Assembly: GCA_016930735.1 (NCBI GenBank)
Contig: JAFGGF010000422.1
Span: 1 to 15,286, forward strand
Length of the DNA: 15,286 bases
Origin: Prolixibacteraceae bacterium
Lineage (GTDB): Bacteria; Bacteroidota; Bacteroidia; Bacteroidales; Prolixibacteraceae
Reading direction: 5' to 3'
Made by a program: the position numbers and the translations under genes. How positions within the stretch are numbered: the stretch's first letter is position 1; each line of letters opens with the position of its first letter. This document shows, piece by piece, positions 1 to 6,680 of the stretch. The notes under the pieces were generated by a model. It made no database searches and was not told the DNA's origin. It saw only the letters and a program-made list of their open reading frames with translations.

Positions 1-278
1 AGCTGAGTTGATGGTTTTACATGCAGGCAAAAAGGCAATTCTATCTGCCCTGGATTCTGAACTCCAAACGGGATTGTTGGCAACATCATGACCTTACACC
101 CTGCCTCCCATGCCTTTTCCACAACCTCTTTTACAATCTCTTTTGTTTCAAGAGAATCTGTCCCGTATGGAAGATGTAAGTTGTGAGGTTCGGTTGCACC
201 CCATGGTAAAACTGCAATATCGAAATTACTTCCTTTAACTGCTGACCAGTTGGTTTCTTCAAGTATATATGGTTTCAT
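1..278 (-). CDS. Creatininase-family metal-dependent amidohydrolase, N-terminal part (runs off the window)
   Basis: The first 92 codons of a gene read leftwards from an ATG at 278; the frame is open to the window edge, so the C-terminal part is missing. The peptide starts MKPYILEETNW and contains ATEPHNLHLPYGTDS at about residues 28-42. This matches the N-terminal metal-binding signature of the creatininase family, in which Glu, His and Asp bind the metals; here the candidates are E30, H32 and D41. A later stretch, LPTIPFGVQNPGQ (66-78), also resembles the family. Members include creatinine amidohydrolase and enzymes acting on formamide intermediates in cofactor synthesis, so the substrate cannot be assigned. 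There is no signal peptide, so it is probably cytoplasmic. A TAnnTTTG box lies 24 bases upstream. The family call is fairly sure; the exact function is unknown. Confidence 0.8.
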   Translation of the reverse strand, partial: MKPYILEETNWSAVKGSNFDIAVLPWGATEPHNLHLPYGTDSLETKEIVKEVVEKAWEAGCKVMMLPTIPFGVQNPGQIELPFCLHVKPSTQ

Positions 279-301
279 CAAATTTGATTTTCAAATTGAT
301 C

Positions 302-309
302 CAAATTTA
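302..309 (-). promoter_or_regulatory. Candidate -7 promoter box for the creatininase-family gene
   Basis: Read on the minus strand this is TAAATTTG, an exact match to the Bacteroidota -7 consensus TAnnTTTG. Its distance to the ATG at 278 would leave a leader of roughly 15-20 bases. No convincing TTTG -33 element is visible at the usual spacing, so this is a box-only prediction. Confidence 0.45.
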
Positions 310-358
310 TCTTTTTAATCAGGAATAAGAAAATAACAATGGAAGAAATACAAACCTT

Positions 359-1186
359 TTAAAATTGCAAAAGGGTAATTCCAAAAGTAAAAGATGTCAA
401 TTCAGGTCCTTTTTCTTCTTTAAAAAAATTCTGCAGGTCGTATGTTGCAAAAACATTAATCCATCTGTAGCCGGCCCTTGCCATTATTCCATACTTAAAT
501 TTATGGATTGAAAAATTATCGGGCGTTTTCAGTTTTTCTTTTTGTTTTTCAACTCTGTATTTTATCTTGGTATGCGAACCAATTCTTATGCCTCCGTAAA
601 GTCCGGCAGAAAAATAGAATCTGTTTGCATAATGCCTGACCGGAACCTGAAATTCAGCTAATAAAGGGGCAACAATATATGATACTGAAAGTTTCGATTT
701 CTGATTATCGTCAAAAACCAAAGTTTTCGGAATAACTTTCCCAAACGGTTCCTGAAAAATAGTTGTGTTATTATCGAGCCTGTAGCTTTGTAACTGAAGC
801 CCCAGCCCTGTAACCAGCCCAATGGTATTCCGGTTCCGCTGCAAACCTATACTTTGGTTTATCAGATTTATAAACAATGAGTTTGAACGGATGAGGTCGT
901 TTTCCATGAATCCGTCATCTTCGGAACTATAATTTGAATAATCGCTGTTTAAAAATGTATTTAATCCGAAATCAATCCCTGCAAAATGGCCTGAAAAATT
1001 ATCCTGCCAGAAATTAAACCCATCCTTTGTTAAGTCCTGTATGTCAGAAAAATTCAAACCCTTTTTGGAAGGTTGTGACATAATCAGTGTTGTATCGGAT
1101 TCCTGTGCAAACAAAGAGTTTATACAAAAAACCAAAAGAAAAACAATTGATAAATTCTGTTTTAATTGTATCCTGTTTATAAACAT
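359..1186 (-). CDS. Outer-membrane beta-barrel protein (PorT-like type), paralog of the next gene upstream
   Basis: A 275-residue protein starting MFINRIQL. It has a clear signal peptide: a basic N-terminus, a hydrophobic core about residues 11-24, and likely cleavage after LFA before QESD. The mature part alternates hydrophobic and polar residues with many aromatic and Gly positions and ends in phenylalanine, as outer-membrane barrels do. It shares with the neighbouring barrel protein (1329-2234) the blocks H(F/W)AGI(D/E)(F/W)G(L/M)NTF, a KSKL(S/N)V segment, IGSHTK/LGSHTK and a C-terminal KGPEL. The two are therefore paralogs. It lacks the N-terminal repeat region of its paralog. The frame also extends to a TTG at 1234, but a TAnnTTTG box at 1217-1224 lies inside that extension and the signal peptide begins at the ATG at 1186. 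A terminator at 1268-1304 separates it from the sigma-factor operon. Its specific role is unknown; it could be a small-barrel scaffold or porin-like protein. Confidence 0.75.
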   Translation of the reverse strand: MFINRIQLKQNLSIVFLLVFCINSLFAQESDTTLIMSQPSKKGLNFSDIQDLTKDGFNFWQDNFSGHFAGIDFGLNTFLNSDYSNYSSEDDGFMENDLIRSNSLFINLINQSIGLQRNRNTIGLVTGLGLQLQSYRLDNNTTIFQEPFGKVIPKTLVFDDNQKSKLSVSYIVAPLLAEFQVPVRHYANRFYFSAGLYGGIRIGSHTKIKYRVEKQKEKLKTPDNFSIHKFKYGIMARAGYRWINVFATYDLQNFFKEEKGPELTSFTFGITLLQF

Positions 1187-1216
1187 TGCGTTAATGTTTA
1201 ATCCTGTTTTCAAAAA

Positions 1217-1224
1217 CAAAGTTA
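1217..1224 (-). promoter_or_regulatory. Candidate housekeeping -7 box for the distal beta-barrel gene
   Basis: Read on the minus strand this is TAACTTTG, an exact TAnnTTTG match. It sits about 30 bases upstream of the ATG at 1186, which gives a plausible short leader. The -33 region holds only T-rich sequence at a slightly long distance. The box supports the ATG at 1186 over the upstream TTG, because transcription would start downstream of that TTG. Confidence 0.45.
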
Positions 1225-1267
1225 GGTATTTCAACAGGATTTGTATTTAAAAACATTGTTTTTCTTC

Positions 1268-1304
1268 AAACAAAAAGGCATTGCAAAAAAGAATTGCAAT
1301 GCCT
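1268..1304 (-). terminator. Rho-independent terminator after the proximal beta-barrel gene
   Basis: A perfect 11-bp stem (arms AGGCATTGCAA at 1276-1286 and TTGCAATGCCT at 1294-1304) with a 7-base loop. On the minus strand it is followed by a T-rich run. It lies about 25 bases past the stop codon at 1329. It should end transcripts of the sigma operon before the second barrel gene. Confidence 0.85.
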
Positions 1305-1328
1305 GAAATATTTGAAAATTAGAATATG

Positions 1329-2234
1329 CTACAAATTGGGAAATGAAACTCCAATTGTTAAAGGATATAATTCAGGGCCTTTATTGGTTTCGAATAAAGG
1401 AACCATACTATAGTTTGCAAAAATCCAGAAATCGCCAAAACCAATCCGTGCGGTTAAATCATATTTAAACTGATTAACATTAAATGTACTTTGATCCTTG
1501 AATTTATCATGTTTGTTTTTGTATTTGGTATGCGATCCCAAATGTAATCCTCCTATTACACCTCCGGCAATATATACCCTTGTGGAATTCAGGTGAAACG
1601 GTGTTTTTAATTCAAGCATTAACGGGACAGTAAGATAAGTTACATTCAGTTTTGATTTTTTGGGATTAGCCAGTCCATGATAAAATGGCTCAATTAATCC
1701 ATTTTCTTTTACAATGGTTAAATCCGGATTATCAAATGCAAAATCCATAAAACTGAAACCTGCACCTGTTACCAGGGCAAAATTATTTGCATTATTTCGA
1801 AATGTCCATTCTGCAAAATTCAGGTTAACGGTAATTGATTTTGCAATGTTCAGGTCCATAAATTCAAATCCGTTGTACATTGAATAATCGGTATTCTGAA
1901 AGGTATTCATTCCCCATTCAATCCCTGCCCAGTGAGCATTAAAATGCCCGGTCCATTTATCGCGGTCCCATTCACGTTCAACATTTATATGAGTGCCCCT
2001 GTTGTCTTCAACTACTTTAAAAGTCCTTCTGCCAATCCTTACTTTTGTAGTATCACCCCAATCATCTGTAATTACTTCAATGCCATTTTCATTTCCCACT
2101 TTAACGTGTGTGCCATTGCCCTTATCATCAACCGTGACTAAGTTCTTTTTTGTTTTAACTTTTGTCGTATCTGGCTGGGCTATAAGCTGAGTTGAAAAAA
2201 CTACTGCCAACAATAAAATAAATAATCGTTTCAT
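1329..2234 (-). CDS. Outer-membrane beta-barrel protein with N-terminal repeat region, target of the adjacent ECF sigma factor
   Basis: A 301-residue exported protein. The signal peptide is residues 1-19 (MKRLFILLLAVVFSTQLIA), with cleavage before Gln20. Residues about 32-85 carry three imperfect repeats, each with an acidic pair, Gly, Thr and then alternating hydrophobics: DDKGNGTHVKVG (36-47), DDWGDTTKVRIG (57-68) and EDNRGTHINV (76-85). From about residue 95 the protein resembles the PorT-like outer-membrane barrel class, with HWAGIEWGMNTF, LHLGSHTK and a terminal KGPEL...L region; it is paralogous to the gene at 359-1186. A Shine-Dalgarno-like AAAAGGA sits 4 bases before the ATG, unusual for this phylum. 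An ECF-type promoter at 2261-2287 lies in the 67-base gap to the anti-sigma gene. I infer an envelope-stress or surface-remodelling role; the sequence does not show the molecular function. Confidence 0.78.
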   Translation of the reverse strand: MKRLFILLLAVVFSTQLIAQPDTTKVKTKKNLVTVDDKGNGTHVKVGNENGIEVITDDWGDTTKVRIGRRTFKVVEDNRGTHINVEREWDRDKWTGHFNAHWAGIEWGMNTFQNTDYSMYNGFEFMDLNIAKSITVNLNFAEWTFRNNANNFALVTGAGFSFMDFAFDNPDLTIVKENGLIEPFYHGLANPKKSKLNVTYLTVPLMLELKTPFHLNSTRVYIAGGVIGGLHLGSHTKYKNKHDKFKDQSTFNVNQFKYDLTARIGFGDFWIFANYSMVPLFETNKGPELYPLTIGVSFPNL

Positions 2235-2260
2235 GTTTTCCTTTTTAAAGTTTGGTGTAT

Positions 2261-2287
2261 GACGGAATACTTCTGAAATAAGTTACA
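2261..2287 (-). promoter_or_regulatory. Candidate ECF sigma-factor promoter for the beta-barrel gene
   Basis: On the minus strand TGTAAC (2287-2282) is followed after 17 bases by CGTCATA (2264-2258). An AAC-type -35 with a CGTC -10 is a classic ECF promoter architecture. The same elements, TGTAAC and CCGTCATA, occur with 16-base spacing upstream of the sigma gene at 3871-3896. The predicted start of transcription, near 2254, leaves a leader of about 20 bases. The promoter would let the barrel gene be induced separately from the sigma and anti-sigma genes. Confidence 0.65.
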
Positions 2288-2301
2288 GCAATATTTAATA
2301 A

Positions 2302-3354
2302 TTACCTGGGATTTCCTTTGGTAGGAATTGAAAATGCCAGCAACCGGGTATCCAGGTTTAGTTCGGTAATTTCTCCCTGCTCGTTTGTATCGTATGTGAA
2401 TTTATTTTTAGAAAGGCCTGAAAATAGTTTTAACCCGGCTTTTGTAATATCATTCAACCGAAACCTGTTTATGCCTGCTGCATCAATAATTTTTTCACCT
2501 ATTAATAAATTTTCTTCCGCCATAAGGAAATCATCGGATATTGAGTTAGGCAACAGATCAAATCCATCCAGTGTTAATTCAGGTTGAACAGAAGCTAATT
2601 GAATATTTTTCATTCCAATGGTTTTTGGAACCAGGGTATCTCTTTCAATTACAACAAAGTCATCACCTTTAATCCTGCCCTTGTTATTTTCCCTGATACT
2701 TTTAACGGGTTCTGCTTTAATTGTATCTTTTACAAGTGGTTTGACCTGAATTTTTTCAGTTTCCTTTTTCACCTCTTTCTGAGGTTTCTGAGGCAGTTCA
2801 TTTTTAGGTAATACATTATTTTGTTCCAGTTTAACAATCTGAGGAGGCGGGGTTTCTATTTCAGAATGTTGTCGCAATAACACTGAAAATGCAAAGACCA
2901 AAATCAGAATTGCAGCAATGCGGATTGTATAAGCCCATAATTTCTGTGCTGTAGTAGATTTGCGCAACGATGATTTTTTCTTAAAAATTACTGAGTCATC
3001 GGCAACCAGTTTTGTTTTCTGAAACAGTTGAAAATCTTTTTGTTTTTCAGGATGTTTATTTAAATATTCTTCAAATTCCGATCTTTCACTTTCTGTCAGG
3101 TCGTTTTCAAGAAAACCTACAGAAGTATTGTTAAATAAAGGAACAGAATCATATTTTTCTTTATACAGATTTTTTTTATTCGGGAACTTTTCCTCAGAAG
3201 AATCAATCGCAATTGCCCGGAAATTCTCAAGTTCTTCCTTTAAATCAGGATTTTGCTGAAGGAATTCAATAAATTCATCCACATAAATTTCTTCCAGGTT
3301 ACCTTCAAGGTAATCGAGGAAAAAAGCTTCATAATTATTTCTTGAGATTTTCAT
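2302..3354 (-). CDS. Membrane-bound anti-sigma factor (zinc-less)
   Basis: A 350-residue, single-pass inner-membrane protein immediately downstream of an ECF sigma gene. The cytoplasmic part is residues 1-139, the transmembrane helix is about 140-160, and the rest is periplasmic. The cytoplasmic part holds two similar helical units: about 11-46 (FFLDYLEGNL...FLQQNPDLKEELENF) and 77-112 (TSVGFLENDLTESE...YLNKHPEKQKDFQLF). These look like duplicated anti-sigma modules. The protein has no cysteine, so it cannot be a classical zinc anti-sigma factor. Residues about 168-217 are a Pro/Lys/Glu-rich linker, suited to spanning the periplasm. The final 120 residues include INRFRLNDITKAGLKLF and RLLAFSIPTKG, which I recall from Bacteroidota anti-sigma proteins. 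The start lies one base after the sigma stop codon, so the two are translated from one message. I infer that it holds the sigma factor inactive until an envelope signal arrives. Confidence 0.8.
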   Translation of the reverse strand: MKISRNNYEAFFLDYLEGNLEEIYVDEFIEFLQQNPDLKEELENFRAIAIDSSEEKFPNKKNLYKEKYDSVPLFNNTSVGFLENDLTESERSEFEEYLNKHPEKQKDFQLFQKTKLVADDSVIFKKKSSLRKSTTAQKLWAYTIRIAAILILVFAFSVLLRQHSEIETPPPQIVKLEQNNVLPKNELPQKPQKEVKKETEKIQVKPLVKDTIKAEPVKSIRENNKGRIKGDDFVVIERDTLVPKTIGMKNIQLASVQPELTLDGFDLLPNSISDDFLMAEENLLIGEKIIDAAGINRFRLNDITKAGLKLFSGLSKNKFTYDTNEQGEITELNLDTRLLAFSIPTKGNPR

Positions 3355-3355
3355 A

Positions 3356-3841
3356 CTACACTAAAACATCAATGCTCCCAATATATTCCTTCAAAAATAC
3401 CCTCGCCCTGTAAATATAAACTTTCACCTGCGATTCGTTAAGTTCAGCCACTTCGGCAATTTCTTTATATGAATACCCTTCGTAATCACGCAACAATAAA
3501 ACCATCTTCTGAATTTCAGGGAGCTTTTCTATTGCTTCGTTCAGCACCTCCTTAATATCAGAAAACTGCTCGTTATGTCCGTTTTCTGCCAGTTTCATGT
3601 CTTCTGTTGAACTGATACGTTTTTCTTTCCTTATCCGGTCTATTAAGGTATGATAAGCTGTGGAAAACAAATACTGCCTGACTTTCAGAAAATTGACATT
3701 CTCGTAATATTTCCATAGCTTTTCATAACTGTCCTGTACAATATCTTCTGCCTTATGGACATCCTTAATATTCTTCACAACGAACCTGAACACTCGGTCC
3801 GAAAACAGATCAACAGCTTTATTGTACTCCTCTATTGTCAT
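3356..3841 (-). CDS. ECF-type RNA polymerase sigma factor (sigma-70 family)
   Basis: A 161-residue protein, the usual length for ECF sigma factors, with no membrane segment. Region 2 spans about residues 10-77 and includes AEDIVQDSYEKLWKY (31-45), the core-polymerase-binding and -10-recognition segment. Region 4 is about 98-150, with LPEIQKMVLLLRDYEGYSYK followed by the -35-binding helix-turn-helix YKEIAEVAELNESQVKVYIYRAR. An acidic linker separates the two regions. It starts at the ATG at 3841, and its TAG is one base from the anti-sigma ATG, so they are co-transcribed. A likely self-recognised promoter lies upstream at 3871-3896. It should direct polymerase to TGTAAC/CGTC promoters, including that of the beta-barrel gene. 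The family call is secure; the inducing signal is unknown. Confidence 0.93.
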   Translation of the reverse strand: MTIEEYNKAVDLFSDRVFRFVVKNIKDVHKAEDIVQDSYEKLWKYYENVNFLKVRQYLFSTAYHTLIDRIRKEKRISSTEDMKLAENGHNEQFSDIKEVLNEAIEKLPEIQKMVLLLRDYEGYSYKEIAEVAELNESQVKVYIYRARVFLKEYIGSIDVLV

Positions 3842-3870
3842 TCAATGGCTTTGGGCACTTCAATACATAT

Positions 3871-3896
3871 GACGGCTAAGGTATTTAAATGTTACA
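3871..3896 (-). promoter_or_regulatory. Candidate autoregulatory ECF promoter of the sigma/anti-sigma operon
   Basis: On the minus strand TGTAAC (3896-3891) is followed after 16 bases by CGTC (3874-3871) within CCGTCATA. Transcription would start near 3863, some 20-25 bases before the sigma ATG. It lies just past the ilvE terminator. The match to the promoter at 2261-2287 suggests that the sigma factor activates its own operon. Confidence 0.65.
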
Positions 3897-3904
3897 GATG
3901 CGCA

Positions 3905-3929
3905 TAAAAAAACCCGGAACAAACCGGGT
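3905..3929 (-). terminator. Rho-independent terminator of ilvE
   Basis: On the minus strand ACCCGG (3929-3924), a 6-base loop and CCGGGT (3917-3912) are followed by seven T residues. It lies 23 bases past the ilvE stop. It insulates the ECF operon from ilvE transcription. Confidence 0.85.
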
Positions 3930-3951
3930 CTTTCTTTATTTATCTTGAAAA

Positions 3952-4965
3952 TCAATCTATTACTTCAACCCATCCGTATTTATCAGGTTCATCGCCATAT
4001 TGGATTGCCCTGAGTTTATTGTATAATTTTTCTGACCAGACACCGGGTTCATCACCATATTTAAACCATTTGTCTTTATCAGAATCATAAACGCCTTTGA
4101 TCGGCGAAATAACAGCTGCAGTTCCACATGCACCTACTTCTTCAAATTCGGCCAATTCTTCGTATGGTACTTTCCTGCGTTCAACTTTTAAACCCATTTC
4201 TTCTGCCAGAACGATCAGGCTCTTGTTAGTTATTGAAGGCAATATTGAATCGGAAAGCGGTGTTATATACGTTTTATTTTTTATTCCGAAAAAATTTGCT
4301 GGGCCACATTCATCAAGGTATTTTTTCTCTTTGCTATCGAGGTAAAGTACAGCTGAAAAACCGCCTTCTTTAGCCTTTTTCCCTTCTACCATACTGGCAG
4401 CATAATTACCGCCCACTTTGTATTTCCCTGTTCCCTGTGGTGCTGCGCGGTCGTATTCACGCATAATTATAAGGTCGGTTGGTTTAAAACCTTCTGGGAA
4501 ATAAGGGCCAACAGGCATTACAAATACCATAAATAAATATTCATTGGCTGGTTTTACACCAATCTGTGGTCCTGTTCCAATTAATAACGGACGAATATAT
4601 AATGATGCTCCGGATTCATAGGGTGGTACAAAATGCGTATTCATTTTAACAGCTATTCTGACAGCTTCCTGAAATTTCTCAACAGGAAGTTTAGCCATTA
4701 AAATCCCATCGCTGGAATCCTGCATGCGTTTGGCATTCTCATCCATCCTGAAAACCCTGATCTTTCCGTCTTTTCCCATAAAGGCTTTTAAGCCTTCAAA
4801 TGCTTCCTGACCATAATGCAATGCTGTAGCCGACATATGAATATTAATGGTTTCTGATGAACTGATTTCCAACTCACCCCATTTGCCGTCTCTGTAATAA
4901 CACCGCACATTATAGTCTGATTTCCGGTAACCAAACCCTAAATTTTTCCAATCAAGATTTTCCAT
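3952..4965 (-). CDS. ilvE: Branched-chain amino acid aminotransferase
   Basis: A 337-residue cytoplasmic PLP enzyme of fold type IV. It swaps the amino group between glutamate and the 2-keto acids of valine, leucine and isoleucine, the last step of their synthesis and first of their breakdown. The PLP-binding lysine is K183 in GKYKVGGNYAAS. LDECGPANFF (217-226) holds the conserved Glu (E219) that contacts the pyridine nitrogen. Also typical are ALHYGQEAFEGLKA (48-61) and SLYIRPLLIGTGPQIGV (121-137). Length and motifs fit the larger BCAT subgroup (IlvE/BCAT2 type), not the short E. coli form. It is a single-gene unit with its own terminator. The 390-bp upstream region may give it a long leader (see 4966-5355). 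No anomalies are seen. Confidence 0.95.
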   Translation of the reverse strand: MENLDWKNLGFGYRKSDYNVRCYYRDGKWGELEISSSETINIHMSATALHYGQEAFEGLKAFMGKDGKIRVFRMDENAKRMQDSSDGILMAKLPVEKFQEAVRIAVKMNTHFVPPYESGASLYIRPLLIGTGPQIGVKPANEYLFMVFVMPVGPYFPEGFKPTDLIIMREYDRAAPQGTGKYKVGGNYAASMVEGKKAKEGGFSAVLYLDSKEKKYLDECGPANFFGIKNKTYITPLSDSILPSITNKSLIVLAEEMGLKVERRKVPYEELAEFEEVGACGTAAVISPIKGVYDSDKDKWFKYGDEPGVWSEKLYNKLRAIQYGDEPDKYGWVEVID

Positions 4966-5130
4966 TTCTATTCAGATAATATAAACAATTGTTTCCTACT
5001 TTATAAATTGTAGTCGTTTCAAAAAGTCAAAATAACAAAAAATAACTTTAATAAGAAGCAAGATTTATCAGCTATGCCGCAAAATATCAGATGTTTTACA
5101 ACTTCTTAATATTAAGGCTCACTTAAAAAC

Positions 5131-5159
5131 CAAAAGTATTTTCATTTATTCAGTTTCAA
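5131..5159 (-). promoter_or_regulatory. Candidate ilvE promoter
   Basis: On the minus strand TTG (5159-5157) is followed after 18 bases by TACTTTTG (5138-5131). Both elements and the spacing fit the Bacteroidota housekeeping consensus. It would give ilvE a leader of roughly 160 bases. A closer, weaker promoter cannot be excluded. Confidence 0.4.
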
Positions 5160-5312
5160 TTTTTCAACGATCTGTTTAAAATCCTAAAGAAACATAATTA
5201 TTAATCGAAAGATAATTTCAATCACTTTAAGAACCAATGTTAAACCAATATTTAAAAAAATAGCAGAAAATGTGTTTTCATATCCTCTGTTTTACAGGAT
5301 TGAGCAATTTTT

Positions 5313-5320
5313 TACCTTTG
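5313..5320 (+). promoter_or_regulatory. Candidate -7 promoter box for dapL
   Basis: TACCTTTG matches TAnnTTTG exactly. Transcription would begin near 5327, leaving a leader of about 30 bases before the ATG at 5356. The -33 position holds TTTT-type sequence and not a clean TTTG. Confidence 0.5.
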
Positions 5321-5355
5321 TAAATCTTATAATCTGAAATAGTAATAACAATATA

Positions 5356-6585
5356 ATGGCAACAATTAACGAAAATTATTTAAAACTGCAGGCAGGGTAC
5401 TTATTCCCTGAAATAGGACGAAGAGTTTCGGAGTTTATCGCTGCTAATCCTGATAAAAAAGTAATTAAAATGGGAATTGGCGATGTTACACAACCACTGG
5501 TTCCCACGGTAATAAAAGCATTTCACGAAGGGGTTGATGAAATGGCCAAAGCTGATAGTTTCAAAGGGTACGGGCCGGAACAGGGATATGGCTTTTTAAG
5601 GGAAGCCATTGCTGAGCATTCCTATAAAGCAAGAGGAATAGATATCAGCCCGGATGATATTTTTATTTCTGATGGCTCAAAATGCGACACCGGCAATATT
5701 CAGGAAATTTTCGGGAACGAAAATAAAATAGGAATATGTGACCCTGTTTACCCGGTTTATGCCGACACAACTGTTATGTCGGGGAAAACAGGTGTTTGCC
5801 AGTTAAACGGATATTACGAAGGTGTAATTTATATGCCCTGTACAGAAGAAAACGGTTTTATTCCGGAATTGCCCACAGAAATTCCCGACCTGATATTTTT
5901 ATGTTACCCAAATAACCCAACCGGAACGGTTGCCACAAAAGAAGAGTTGAAAAAATGGGTGGATTATGCAAAAGCAAACAAAAGTATCATTCTTTACGAT
6001 GCCGCTTACGAAGCATTTATCCAGGACGAGGAAATACCACATTCAATTTATGAAATTGAAGGAGCCAAATCGGTTGCCATCGAGTTCAGGAGTTTTTCAA
6101 AAACAGCAGGATTTACAGGAACACGTTGTGCTTACACTGTTATTCCTGATGAACTGCTTGCTTACGACTCAGAAGGAAATACACATAAAGTAAAAAAACT
6201 CTGGAACCGCCGTCATTCAACTAAATTCAACGGTGTTTCCTACCCGGTGCAAAAAGCCGCAGCTGCTATTTATACAGAAGAAGGCAGGAAAGAAAATGAA
6301 GAAGTAATTGCCTACTATATGGAAAATGCCCGGATCATGGGAAAAAGTTTAAAGGACGCCGGATACAAGGTTTTTGGAGGTAAAAACGCTCCCTACATCT
6401 GGGTAAAAACCAAAAACGGAATGAAATCTTGGGACTTTTTTGATAAACTTTTGAACGAAGCCAATGTAGTGGGTACACCGGGTTCAGGATTCGGCCCTTC
6501 CGGTGAAGGATATTTCCGTTTTTCAGCTTTTGCCGACAGGGAAAATGTATTGGAAGCAATGGAAAGGATTAAAAATCTGAAATAG
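5356..6585 (+). CDS. dapL: LL-diaminopimelate aminotransferase
   Basis: A 409-residue cytoplasmic PLP enzyme of fold type I. It converts tetrahydrodipicolinate plus glutamate directly to LL-diaminopimelate, bypassing the succinylase and acetylase steps of lysine and peptidoglycan precursor synthesis. The length equals the usual DapL length of about 410. The N-terminal block ENYLKLQAGYLFPEIGRRV, GIGDVTQPL (41-49) and the GYGPEQGYGFLREAI block (71-85) are diagnostic. YPNNPTG (184-190), D215 with Y218, and SFSKTAGFTGTR with the PLP lysine K249 complete the cofactor site. It is preceded by its own promoter box and followed by a bidirectional terminator, so it is probably monocistronic. The partner epimerase gene dapF is not in this window. 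Nothing looks aberrant. Confidence 0.95.
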   Translation: MATINENYLKLQAGYLFPEIGRRVSEFIAANPDKKVIKMGIGDVTQPLVPTVIKAFHEGVDEMAKADSFKGYGPEQGYGFLREAIAEHSYKARGIDISPDDIFISDGSKCDTGNIQEIFGNENKIGICDPVYPVYADTTVMSGKTGVCQLNGYYEGVIYMPCTEENGFIPELPTEIPDLIFLCYPNNPTGTVATKEELKKWVDYAKANKSIILYDAAYEAFIQDEEIPHSIYEIEGAKSVAIEFRSFSKTAGFTGTRCAYTVIPDELLAYDSEGNTHKVKKLWNRRHSTKFNGVSYPVQKAAAAIYTEEGRKENEEVIAYYMENARIMGKSLKDAGYKVFGGKNAPYIWVKTKNGMKSWDFFDKLLNEANVVGTPGSGFGPSGEGYFRFSAFADRENVLEAMERIKNLK

Positions 6586-6629
6586 GGTTACTATAAAAGA
6601 ACTCGTGTGTTTTGCTTTTTATAAAAAAT

Positions 6630-6663
6630 AAGGATGTCATCTCTCAAAAAAGATAACATCCTT
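6630..6663. terminator. Bidirectional terminator between dapL and the converging aminotransferase gene
   Basis: Arms AAGGATGT (6630-6637) and ACATCCTT (6656-6663) pair. After a C/A mismatch ATCT pairs with AGAT, closing an 8-base loop. T-rich sequence follows on the plus strand and an A-rich run precedes it, so it can work in both directions. It lies 45 bases after dapL and 18 bases beyond the stop of the opposing gene. Confidence 0.75.
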
Positions 6664-6680
6664 TTCATTTACAGAACCAA

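Larger units (their letters stand above)
4966..5355. other. Divergent intergenic region between ilvE and dapL
   Basis: A 390-bp AT-rich gap without any convincing coding frame. It holds a promoter box for dapL (5313-5320) and a candidate ilvE promoter (5131-5159). There are two perfect 12-bp palindromes, AAACAATTGTTT at 4983-4994 (18 bases before the ilvE ATG) and CTTAATATTAAG at 5105-5116. The palindromes could be operators, but AT-rich palindromes also arise by chance. I see no riboswitch structure. Confidence 0.6.
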
